Of a DNA stretch of 64,000 bases, positions 41,856 to 49,566 are shown piece after piece (position 1 is the stretch's first letter; the number at the start of each line of letters is the position of its first letter). Both the position numbers and the translations under genes were made by a program. The notes under the pieces were generated by a model, which saw only the letters and a program-made list of their open reading frames with translations, made no database searches and had not been told where the DNA came from. This stretch comes from Nocardiopsis sp. FR4 (GTDB lineage Bacteria; Actinomycetota; Actinomycetes; Streptosporangiales; Streptosporangiaceae): NCBI RefSeq assembly GCF_009830945.1, contig NZ_VWVV01000011.1, forward strand, positions 121,752-185,751, read 5' to 3'.

Positions 41856-42836
41856 ATGGACGTGGAACACAGGGACGTCGAGGTCAACGGAGTCCGGCTG
41901 CACATCGCCGAACAGGGAAGCGGGCCGCTCGTGCTGCTTCTGCACGGCTTCCCCGAGAGCTGGTACTCCTGGCGGCACCAGTTCGGGCCCCTGGCCGAGG
42001 CAGGGTACCGGGTGGTCGCCCCCGACCAGCGCGGATACGGGCGCAGCGACCAACCCGAGGAGGTGGAGGCCTACACCCTGCCGCACCTGGTCGGCGACGT
42101 GGTCGCCCTCATCGGCGCGTTGGGGGAGCGCGGCGCGGTCGTGGTCGGGCACGACTGGGGCGCGCCCGTGGCCTGGAGCACCGCCCTGATGCGCCCGGAC
42201 CTGGTCCGCGGCGTGGCGGGGCTGAGCGTCCCGCCGTTCCCGCCCGCCATGATGCCCCCGCCCTCGGTCAGCCGCCACCTCTACGGCGAGGGCTACTACC
42301 AGGTCTACTTCCAGCGGCCCGGGGTGGCCGACTCCGAGATGGCCGCCGACCCGGCCGAGTTCCTGCGCCGCGTCCTGGTCGGCTTCTCGGGGGACAACCC
42401 GCACGTGGACGAGCCGCGGCCGTGGAACGTCCCCGAGGGCCGCACGCTGATGGAGAGCCTGCCGGGCCCGGAGGAGCTGCCCGCCTGGCTGACCGAGGAG
42501 GACGTGGCGCTCTTCGCACGCGAGCACGCCCTGCACGGCGAGCGGGCCTACACCGGACCGCTCAACTGGTACCGCAACATGGAGCGCAACCAGGGGCTCA
42601 TGTCGCCCTTCCAGGGCCGGGGAATCGAGGTGCCCGCGCTCTACGTCTCCGGGGACCGGGACATGGTCCGCGCCATGCGCGGGGTGCCCGAGCTCATAGA
42701 GGCGCTGCCCCTGATCGCGCCGAAGATGCACGCCAGCCTCACCCTGCCCGGCTGCGGCCACTGGACCCAGCAGGAGCGGCCCGAGGAGGTCAACGCCGCG
42801 CTGCTGGACTTCCTGGACCACGTCGGGGCCCCGTGA
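41856..42836 (+). CDS. Epoxide hydrolase-like alpha/beta hydrolase
   Basis: 326 aa, ATG with GAGGAG upstream. Alpha/beta hydrolase of the soluble epoxide hydrolase class: oxyanion motif HGFPESWYSWRHQF, DQRGYGRSDQP, nucleophile elbow VVGHDWGAPVAW (Asp), lid Tyr residues in GYYQVYFQRPG and GPLNWYRNMERN, acid in VSGDRDMV and His in GCGHWTQQE. It opens epoxides to diols, in detoxification or secondary metabolism. Cytoplasmic. Divergent from the MerR-controlled dehydrogenase. Confidence 0.92.
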   Translation: MDVEHRDVEVNGVRLHIAEQGSGPLVLLLHGFPESWYSWRHQFGPLAEAGYRVVAPDQRGYGRSDQPEEVEAYTLPHLVGDVVALIGALGERGAVVVGHDWGAPVAWSTALMRPDLVRGVAGLSVPPFPPAMMPPPSVSRHLYGEGYYQVYFQRPGVADSEMAADPAEFLRRVLVGFSGDNPHVDEPRPWNVPEGRTLMESLPGPEELPAWLTEEDVALFAREHALHGERAYTGPLNWYRNMERNQGLMSPFQGRGIEVPALYVSGDRDMVRAMRGVPELIEALPLIAPKMHASLTLPGCGHWTQQERPEEVNAALLDFLDHVGAP

Positions 42837-43071
42837 CGAACGGCCGGGGACCGGGCCCCCGGACCACCGGGGGCCGGGCCCCCGCCGAGGGGTGGTGGTA
42901 GCAGCCCACGACGCCGTGGCCGCGGCCCGCCGCCGTGCGCATCCGCCCCGGAACGGCGCGCACGGGGTCTGGTCCACCCCGCCCGACCACCAGTAACGGA
43001 CCGGGCGGAACGGACCGTAACCCATGGTCGGCGACCTGCGGGTCCCCTGCGACAGCGCGGCCCAGCCGGGG

Positions 43072-43920
43072 TCAACCGGCGGCGTAGGCCGCGGCCAGGG
43101 CGGTCAGCACCGGGGAGCAGCCCCCGTGGACGGTGAGCGCGGCCACCTCGTCCGCCCGGGTGCTCCCCCGGTTGAGGACCACCACGGGCTTGCCCTGCTC
43201 CACGGCGCGCTTGACGTAGCGCCGCCCGGAGAAGACGGTCAGCGAGGACCCCGCCACGAGCAGGGCCGAGGCTCCGTCCACCAGGGCGTAGCCCTCCAGC
43301 ACCCGCGGCTTGGGCACGTTCTCGCCGAAGTAGACGATGTCGGGCTTGAGCATGCCGCCGCACGCGGCGCAGTCGGCCACCCGGAACCCCTCGGTGGAGG
43401 CCAGCACCGCGTCGGCGTCCGGGGCGACCTCCACGTCCGGGACGGTGTCGGCGAAGCCGGGGTTGAGCGCGTCCAGCCGCTCGGCCAGGCTCTGCCGGGA
43501 GACCACGGTGGAGCAGGACAGGCAGATGACGCGGTCGTAGCGACCGTGCAGGTCGATCACCCGCCTGCTGCCCGCCGCGTGGTGCAGGGTGTCCACGTTC
43601 TGGGTGATGACCCCGGCCAGGGCGCCGCCCGCCTCCAGGGCGGCCAGCGCCCGGTGGCCGTCGTTGGGCCGGGTGCGGTGCACGTGGCGCCAGCCCACGT
43701 GGTTGCGCGCCCAGTAGTGGCGGCGGAAGGCGGCGTCACCGACGAACTGCTGGTAGGTCATCGGTGTGCGCGGCGGCGAGTCGGGGCCGCGGTAGTCGGG
43801 GATCCCCGAGTCGGTGGAAAGGCCCGCCCCGGTCAGCGCCACCACCGGCCCCTCTCCGAGGGCCTCGCGCATCCGGGCCGCCAGGGCCGCCGGGTCGTCG
43901 GCGTCGAGCGTGTTCCTCAC
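43072..43920 (-). CDS. NAD-dependent protein deacetylase (sirtuin)
   Basis: 282 aa, GTG start. Sirtuin motifs in order: VVALTGAGLSTDSGIPDYRG (NAD loop), ITQNVDTLHHAAG, catalytic His in IDLHGRYDRVICLSC, and a zinc site made of CLSC and CAACG. GSSLTVFSG and VVVLNRGST bind ribose and adenine. It removes acyl groups from lysines, using NAD+. It stands between the epoxide hydrolase and pyruvate carboxylase; there is a hairpin between it and pyc, so transcription is probably separate. Confidence 0.95.
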   Translation of the reverse strand: MRNTLDADDPAALAARMREALGEGPVVALTGAGLSTDSGIPDYRGPDSPPRTPMTYQQFVGDAAFRRHYWARNHVGWRHVHRTRPNDGHRALAALEAGGALAGVITQNVDTLHHAAGSRRVIDLHGRYDRVICLSCSTVVSRQSLAERLDALNPGFADTVPDVEVAPDADAVLASTEGFRVADCAACGGMLKPDIVYFGENVPKPRVLEGYALVDGASALLVAGSSLTVFSGRRYVKRAVEQGKPVVVLNRGSTRADEVAALTVHGGCSPVLTALAAAYAAG

Positions 43921-43939
43921 CCTTCCAGGGTATGTGCCG

Positions 43940-43974
43940 CGCCCGGCCCGCGGACGGCGCCCGCGGGCCGGGCG
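43940..43974 (-). terminator. Hairpin after pyruvate carboxylase
   Basis: 14-bp perfect stem CGCCCGGCCCGCGG / CCGCGGGCCGGGCG with a 7-base loop, starting 7 bp past the pyc stop. It would separate pyc from the downstream sirtuin gene. No U-tract. Confidence 0.65.
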
Positions 43975-43980
43975 GGGGCC

Positions 43981-46900
43981 TCAGCCGAGGCAGAGGATCA
44001 GGTCTCCGCCCTCCACCTTCTGCACCCGGTCCACGGCCACCCGGGTGACCCGCCCGGCCACGGGGGCGGTGATCGAGGCCTCCATCTTCATCGCCTCGAT
44101 GGTGGCCACCGTCGCCCCGGCCTCCACCTCGTCGCCCTCGGCGACGGTCAGCGTGACCGCCCCGGCGAAGGGCGCGGCCACCTGCCCGGGGTCGCTCCGG
44201 TCGGCCTTCTCGGCGGCGCGCACGGTGGCGGCCAGCGCGCGGTCGCGGATCTGGAGCGGACGCAGCTGGTTGTTGAGCGTGGCCATCACCGTGCGGATCC
44301 CGCGCTCGTCGGCCTCGCCCACCGCCTCCAGCTGGATGAGCAGCCGCACGCCCGGGGACAGGTCCACCGCGTACTCCTCACCCGAGCGCAGGCCGTAGAA
44401 GAAGTCGGCGCTGGAGAGCACGCTGGTGTCACCGTAGGCGGCCCGGTGCTCCTCGAACTCGCGGGCCGGGCCGGGGAAGAGCAGCCGGTTCAGGGTGGCC
44501 CTGCGGTCCTCGGCCAGCCCGGCGCGGTCCGACTCGCTCAGTTCCTGGACGCCGCGCGCCTCACTCCTGCCCTGGAGGGCCCGGGTCCGGAAGGGCTCGG
44601 GCCACCCGCCGGGCGGCACGCCCAGCTCGCCGCGCAGGAAGCCCACCACCGAGTCGGGGACGTCGAAGCGCCCGGGGTCGGCCTCGAAGTCGGCCGGGGA
44701 CACCCCCGCGCCGACCAGGTGCAGGGCCAGGTCGCCGACCACCTTGGAGGAGGGGGTGACCTTCACCAGGCGGCCGAGCATGCGGTCGGCGGCGGCGTAC
44801 ATCGCCTCCACCTCCTCGAAGTGCTCGCCCAGGCCCAGCGCGACCGCCTGTGTGCGCAGGTTGGACAGCTGCCCGCCGGGGATCTCGTGGTGGTACACCC
44901 GGCCGGTGGGGGAGGACAGCCCCGCCTCGAAGGGGGCGTAGACCCGGCGCACCGCCTCCCAGTACGGCTCCAGCGCGTTGACCGCGTCCAGGTCCAGCCC
45001 GGTGGGCCGGTCGGAGTGGTCGAAGGCGGCCACGATCGCCGACAGCGAGGGCTGGGAGGTGGTTCCGGCCATCGAGGCCACCGCGCCGTCCACCGCGTCC
45101 GCCCCGGCGTTGGCGGCGGCCAGGTAGGTGGCCAGCTGGCCGCCCGGGGTGTCGTGGGTGTGCACGTGCACCGGCAGGTCGAACTCGCGGCGCAGCGCCG
45201 AGACCAGGCGCGCCGCGGCCGGGGCGCGCAGCAGCCCGGCCATGTCCTTGACGGCGAGCACGTGCGCCCCCGCCGCCACGATCCTCTCCGCCAGCACCAG
45301 GTAGTAGTCGAGGGTGTACAGCTTCTCGCCCGGGTCGGACAGGTCGCCGGTGTAGCACAGCGCCACCTCGGCCACCGAGGTCCCGGTGGCGCGGACGGCC
45401 TCGATCGCCGGGCGCATCTGCTCCACGTCGTTGAGCGCGTCGAAGATCCGGAAGATGTCCACCCCCGTGGCCGCGGCCTCCGCCACGAACGCGTCGGTGA
45501 CCTCGGTGGGGTAGGGGGTGTAGCCCACGGTGTTGCGTCCGCGCAGCAGCATCTGGAGGCAGATGTTGGGCGCGGCCTCCCGCAGGGCGGCCAGGCGCTC
45601 CCAGGGGTCCTCGGCCAGGAAGCGCAGCGCCACGTCGTAGGTGGCGCCGCCCCAGCACTCCAGGGACAGCAGCTGGGGCAGGGTGTGCGCCACGGCCGGG
45701 GCCGCGGCCACCAGGTCGCGGGTGCGCACCCGGGTGGCCAGCAGCGACTGGTGGGCGTCGCGGAAGGTGGTGTCGGTCACCATGAGCCCGGGCGACTCGC
45801 GCAGCCACCGCGCGAACCCCTCCGGGCCCAGCTCGGCCAGGCGCTGGCGCGACCCCGGGGGCGGGGACCCGGCCCCGGGCAGCGGAGGCAGCTTCGTGGC
45901 CGGGTCCACCAGCTGGGGGCGCTCCCCGTGCGGCTTGTTCACGGTCACGTCGGCCAGGTAGGTCAGCAGCCGGGTGCCCCGGTCGGCGGAGGGGCGCGCG
46001 TTCACCAGGTGGGGGCGCTGCTCGATGAAGGAGGTGGTGACCCGGCCCGCGCGGAAGTCGGGGTCGTCCAGGACCGCCTGGAGGAAGGGGATGTTGGTGG
46101 CGATGCTGCGGATGCGGAACTCGGCCACGGCCCGGCGCGCCCGGTTCACCGCCGCCTCCAGGGTGCGGCCGCGGCAGGTGAGCTTGACCAGCAGCGAGTC
46201 GAAGTGCGGGCTGATCTCGGTGCCCGCCGCCGACGTGCCGCCGTCCAGGCGGATGCCCGAGCCGCCGGGGGAGCGGTAGGCGCTGATGATCCCGGTGTCG
46301 GGGCGGAAGCCGTTGGCGGGGTCCTCGGTGGTGATGCGGCACTGCAGCGCGGCGCCGCGCACGTACACGCCCTCCTGGGAGATGCCGAGGTCCTCCAGGG
46401 TCTCGCCGGAGGCGATGCGCATCTGCGACTGCACCAGGTCCACGTCGGTGACCTCCTCGGTCACCGTGTGCTCGACCTGGATGCGCGGGTTCATCTCGAT
46501 GAACACGTGGCCGCCGTCGGCCCCGACGAGGAACTCCACCGTGCCCGCGTTGCGGTAGCCGATCCGGCGGGCGAAGCGCACCGCGTCCTGGCAGATGCGC
46601 TCGCGCAGGTCCGGGTCCAGGTTGGGGGCGGGGGCCAGCTCGATGACCTTCTGGTGGCGCCGCTGCACCGAGCAGTCGCGCTCGTAGAGGTGGACGACGC
46701 CGCCCTCGCCGTCGGCGAGGATCTGCACCTCGATGTGGCGGGGGTCGACCACGGCCCGCTCCAGGAACACGGTGGCGTCGCCGAAGGCGGAGGCGGCCTC
46801 GCGCATGGCGGCCTCGACCGACTCGCGCAGCTGCTCCGGGCCCGCGACGCGGCGCATGCCCCGGCCGCCGCCGCCCGCGACCGCCTTGACGAAGAGGGGG

Positions 46901-47358
46901 AAGCCGATCCGCTCGGCGTCGGCCAGCAGGGCCGTCACGTCGTCGGAGGGCTCGCTGGACTCCAGGACCGGTACGCCCGCCTCGCGGGCGGCGGCCACGG
47001 CGCTGGCCTTGTTGCCGGTCAGCTCCAGCACCTCGGCGGGCGGCCCGACGAAGGTGATCCCGGCGCGGTCGCACGCGCGGGCCAGCTCGGGGTTCTCCGA
47101 CAGGAAGCCGTAGCCGGGGTAGACGGCGTCGGCGCCGGACTCGCGGGCGGCGCGGACGATCTCGTCCACCGACAGGTAGGCGCGCACCGGGTGGCCGGGC
47201 TCGCCGATCTGGTAGGCCTCGTCGGCCTTGAGGCGGTGCAGCGAGTTGCGGTCCTCGTACGGGAAGACGGCGACCGTGCGGGCGCCCAGTTCGTACCCGG
47301 CGCGCATAGCGCGGATGGCGATCTCGCCCCGGTTGGCCACGAGCACTTTGCGGAACAT
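43981..47358 (-). CDS. pyc: Pyruvate carboxylase
   Basis: 1125 aa, ATG with AGGAGG eight bases upstream. Domains: biotin carboxylase (1-460; MFRKVLVANRGEIAIRAMRA, AGGGGRGMRRV ATP loop, FIEMNPRIQVEHTVTEEV), carboxyltransferase (about 530-1000; MVTDTTFRDAHQSLLATRVRT, metal-binding His pair in PVHVHTHDTPGG, catalytic Lys in VKDMAGLL), and a biotinyl domain with Lys1091 in EAMKMEAS. It makes oxaloacetate from pyruvate for anaplerosis. Full length and intact. Single gene; a TetR regulator lies upstream on the same strand. Confidence 0.97.
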   Translation of the reverse strand: MFRKVLVANRGEIAIRAMRAGYELGARTVAVFPYEDRNSLHRLKADEAYQIGEPGHPVRAYLSVDEIVRAARESGADAVYPGYGFLSENPELARACDRAGITFVGPPAEVLELTGNKASAVAAAREAGVPVLESSEPSDDVTALLADAERIGFPLFVKAVAGGGGRGMRRVAGPEQLRESVEAAMREAASAFGDATVFLERAVVDPRHIEVQILADGEGGVVHLYERDCSVQRRHQKVIELAPAPNLDPDLRERICQDAVRFARRIGYRNAGTVEFLVGADGGHVFIEMNPRIQVEHTVTEEVTDVDLVQSQMRIASGETLEDLGISQEGVYVRGAALQCRITTEDPANGFRPDTGIISAYRSPGGSGIRLDGGTSAAGTEISPHFDSLLVKLTCRGRTLEAAVNRARRAVAEFRIRSIATNIPFLQAVLDDPDFRAGRVTTSFIEQRPHLVNARPSADRGTRLLTYLADVTVNKPHGERPQLVDPATKLPPLPGAGSPPPGSRQRLAELGPEGFARWLRESPGLMVTDTTFRDAHQSLLATRVRTRDLVAAAPAVAHTLPQLLSLECWGGATYDVALRFLAEDPWERLAALREAAPNICLQMLLRGRNTVGYTPYPTEVTDAFVAEAAATGVDIFRIFDALNDVEQMRPAIEAVRATGTSVAEVALCYTGDLSDPGEKLYTLDYYLVLAERIVAAGAHVLAVKDMAGLLRAPAAARLVSALRREFDLPVHVHTHDTPGGQLATYLAAANAGADAVDGAVASMAGTTSQPSLSAIVAAFDHSDRPTGLDLDAVNALEPYWEAVRRVYAPFEAGLSSPTGRVYHHEIPGGQLSNLRTQAVALGLGEHFEEVEAMYAAADRMLGRLVKVTPSSKVVGDLALHLVGAGVSPADFEADPGRFDVPDSVVGFLRGELGVPPGGWPEPFRTRALQGRSEARGVQELSESDRAGLAEDRRATLNRLLFPGPAREFEEHRAAYGDTSVLSSADFFYGLRSGEEYAVDLSPGVRLLIQLEAVGEADERGIRTVMATLNNQLRPLQIRDRALAATVRAAEKADRSDPGQVAAPFAGAVTLTVAEGDEVEAGATVATIEAMKMEASITAPVAGRVTRVAVDRVQKVEGGDLILCLG

Positions 47359-47516
47359 GGCGGTGCCTCCTGGTCGGATGTCGTGCCGGGGCCGGCGCCG
47401 TCGCCGTGGCCCGGGGGAACACCGGCACGATAACCGCGGGGCCGTGCGGCCGCACCATCCGGGGTCGCCTCCGCCGTCGCGCGTCCGCTCCGACCCGGCT
47501 CCGGTGCGGTCGGCCG

Positions 47517-48182
47517 TCAGCGCCGGACGGCGTTCCCGAGCGTGTCCGGTGACAGGGTGACCGCGCCGGGCAGGGCGTCGAAGGCCCGACCGACCTCGGT
47601 GGCGAGCGCCTCGGCGCCTCCGGCGCGGCCCGGGTCGGTGCGCAGCCAGTTCTTGGTCCCGTAGCGCACCGAGGCCAGGGCCATCTCCGCGATCAGCCGC
47701 AGCCGCACGTCCTCGCGGCTGTCCACGCCGAGCTTCTCCTCCAGGAGTTCGATGATCCGCGTCTGCAGGTCCTGGGTGGTGCCCGCGTGGTACACGTGCA
47801 GGGCCGGGGTGCGGGCCGCCAGGTGCCGGGTGGCCAGATAGCGGCCGATCCACTCCCGGGGCAGGCCCCGGACCGCGTCCGTGTAGCAGTCCCGCAGGTG
47901 CGGCAGCACGGGCCCGGTGATCCGCAGCCGGGTGACCTCGTCGGCGTAGGCCTCCCACAGCTCGTTCTCCGCGGCCATGGCCACCTCCTCCTTGGAGGAG
48001 TAGTAGCGGAAGAAGGTCCGCACCGAGACCTCGACCGCGTTCACCAGGTCCTCCAGCGTGGTCGCCTCGAACCCGCGCTCCAGGAACATCGCCAGCGCCG
48101 TGTCGGCCAGGGTGCGCCGGGTGCGCAGCTTCTTGCGCTCGCGCAGGGGAAGGGCGGACTCCTCCGGGGATGCGGCGGTCAT
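47517..48182 (-). CDS. TetR-family regulator
   Basis: 221 aa, ATG start. HTH: RKKLRTRRTLADTALAMFLERGFEATTLEDLVNAVEVSVRTFFRYYSSKEEVAMAAENELW. The C-terminal domain (VLPHLRDCYTDAVRGLPREW to AFDALPGAV) has the TetR_C MftR/Ethr-like pattern. It is divergent from a hemerythrin gene, and two related inverted repeats lie between. It may control that gene and itself. A 158-bp gap separates it from pyc downstream. Confidence 0.9.
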   Translation of the reverse strand: MTAASPEESALPLRERKKLRTRRTLADTALAMFLERGFEATTLEDLVNAVEVSVRTFFRYYSSKEEVAMAAENELWEAYADEVTRLRITGPVLPHLRDCYTDAVRGLPREWIGRYLATRHLAARTPALHVYHAGTTQDLQTRIIELLEEKLGVDSREDVRLRLIAEMALASVRYGTKNWLRTDPGRAGGAEALATEVGRAFDALPGAVTLSPDTLGNAVRR

Positions 48183-48231
48183 CGGACCAGCATAACGGCG
48201 CCTCCGCCGGGCGGGAAAAACCGTTGCCCTC

Positions 48232-48251
48232 CTATGCCAGTGGTGGCATAG
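48232..48251. promoter_or_regulatory. TetR operator-like inverted repeat 1
   Basis: CTATGCCA - GTGG - TGGCATAG: perfect 8-bp arms with a 4-base spacer, between the TetR (start 48182) and hemerythrin (start 48308) genes. A shorter related symmetry, TGCCA...TGGC, follows at 48269-48282. Confidence 0.65.
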
Positions 48252-48269
48252 TGCCGATGAAAGTATTTT

Positions 48270-48282
48270 GCCAGTAACTGGC
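48270..48282. promoter_or_regulatory. TetR operator-like inverted repeat 2
   Basis: GCCAG-TAA-CTGGC, 25 bp upstream of the hemerythrin start, flanked by T-rich runs (TATTTT before and TTTTT after). It shares the TGCCA/TGGC half-sites of the first repeat 38 bp away, so the same regulator may bind both. Confidence 0.55.
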
Positions 48283-48307
48283 GTTTTTCCTCCCCGAGAG
48301 CGAGCCC

Positions 48308-48784
48308 ATGAACGACGACACCACCGCCCCCGCTCCCCAGGGCCAGCGCATCGAGGCGCTGGGAGACCAGCTCGTCAAGATCCACGACATGCTCCGCGGC
48401 GAGCTGGCCGCGCTGCGCGGCGACCTCGCCGCCGCCGGGGACAGTCCCTCCGGCACCGCGCCGACCCTGGAGCAGCAGCTGCGCAAGAAGTGCCTGTCCT
48501 TCTGCGAGTTCCTGCACGGCCACCACACCGCCGAGGACGGGCGTCTGCTGCCCGGCCTGGCACGGAGCCATCCGGACCTCGCGCCGGTCCTGGAGCGCCT
48601 GACCCGGGAGCACTCGGTGATCAGCCGGGCGCTGGACCGTATCCAGGAACTCGTGGAGGGCGGCGACCCCGTCCTCGTCCGCGACGAGGTCGAGCGCCTG
48701 GCCGGAGAGGTCGAAGCCCACCTGGACTACGAGGAGCGCCAGATCGTCGACGCCCTCAACTCCTACGGCCCCGTCACCCTCTAG
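48308..48784 (+). CDS. Hemerythrin domain protein
   Basis: 158 aa, ATG after CCCCGAGAG. Four-helix bundle with histidine and acidic ligands for a di-iron site: LVKIHDMLRGELAAL, FCEFLHGHHTAEDGRLLPGL, LERLTREHSVISRALDRI and VEAHLDYEERQIVDAL. Such proteins bind O2 or NO or act in iron and redox sensing. No signal peptide, so cytoplasmic. Divergent from the TetR gene. Confidence 0.9.
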   Translation: MNDDTTAPAPQGQRIEALGDQLVKIHDMLRGELAALRGDLAAAGDSPSGTAPTLEQQLRKKCLSFCEFLHGHHTAEDGRLLPGLARSHPDLAPVLERLTREHSVISRALDRIQELVEGGDPVLVRDEVERLAGEVEAHLDYEERQIVDALNSYGPVTL

Positions 48785-48920
48785 TCCTCGCCGCGGAACC
48801 GCGCCCCGTGCCGCATCAAGGGCGCGGCACCGTAGTCTGTGCCCCTGGTATGTGCACGGATCGGGCTTTTCGGATGCTCGTGCTTCGGAGGGTCCGGAAC
48901 ACGGCGAGGGGGCGGGTGCG

Positions 48921-49493
48921 GTGACCACCGGGAGGGACGCGCGACTGCGCGCGCTGGAGGAGCATGTCCGGGAGTTCTGGAGCGGGCACCCCGTGGAGGC
49001 CCTTGACGGGGAGTACGGACCCGTCCGCGACAGGCTCCCCGGCTTCACCGTCCACCGGGTGGCGCCCAGGGGCACCGACCCCGCCTGGGTGTACGTGACG
49101 GCGGGCGCGTCCCTGCCGGAGGAGGCGGGCGGCGCCGAGTTCCTCCTCATGTCGCCCGTGGCGGAGGAGGGACACGCCGAGACCCTGGCGACGGTGAGCC
49201 GCCTGCACTCCTTCGAGGAGCACCGGCTCGACGTGGGGTCCCTGCTCGACCTGGGCCGTCCCTGGATGCCCGGCTCGCCGATGGACCACCTGCTGGTGTG
49301 CCCGCCCCACCCGTACGGGCCCGGGCTGGAGTGGGCTCCGGCCGGGGCCGGCCGGGCGCGGTTCCTGTGGCTGCTGCCGCTGCACCGCGGCGAGGCCGAC
49401 TTCCTCGCGGCCGAGTCGCTCGACGCCTTCGAGGAGATCCTGGAGGCCGAGGGGATCGACGTCCTGGACCTGGGCCGCGCCCCCCTGGTGTGA
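48921..49493 (+). CDS. Suppressor-of-fused (SUFU) domain protein
   Basis: 190 aa from a GTG preceded by GAGGGGGCGGG. Features: LRALEEHVREFWSGHPVEALD, FTVHRVAPRGTDPAWVYVTAGASL, AEFLLMSPVAEEGHAETLATVS and the landmark MDHLLVCPPHPYGPGLEWAP. SUFU-like domains in bacteria often serve as immunity proteins against polymorphic toxins; no toxin gene is adjacent, so this may be an orphan or a domestic protein. Cytoplasmic. A very strong hairpin follows. Confidence 0.8.
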   Translation: MTTGRDARLRALEEHVREFWSGHPVEALDGEYGPVRDRLPGFTVHRVAPRGTDPAWVYVTAGASLPEEAGGAEFLLMSPVAEEGHAETLATVSRLHSFEEHRLDVGSLLDLGRPWMPGSPMDHLLVCPPHPYGPGLEWAPAGAGRARFLWLLPLHRGEADFLAAESLDAFEEILEAEGIDVLDLGRAPLV

Positions 49494-49503
49494 GGCGCGG
49501 CCC

Positions 49504-49554
49504 CGGAACGCCGGGGCCCGCCATCCCTCGCGGGCGGCGGGCCCCGGCGTTCCG
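49504..49554. terminator. 19-bp perfect hairpin between convergent genes
   Basis: Stem CGGAACGCCGGGGCCCGCC (49504-49522) and its complement (49536-49554), loop 13 bases. It lies between the SUFU gene and the convergent glycoside-hydrolase-like gene. No U-tract. Confidence 0.72.
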
Positions 49555-49566
49555 TCGGCGGACCGC

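Noticed and set aside
42837..43071. A gene or RNA between epoxide hydrolase and sirtuin
   Set aside because: Only a 9-bp hairpin (near 42855-42880) and non-coding sequence are visible; no conserved structure.
43024..47433. A 1469-codon open frame on the plus strand
   Set aside because: It is the antisense shadow of pyruvate carboxylase; the product is rich in Gly, Val, His and Arg with no domain, as expected for complement frames in high-GC coding DNA.
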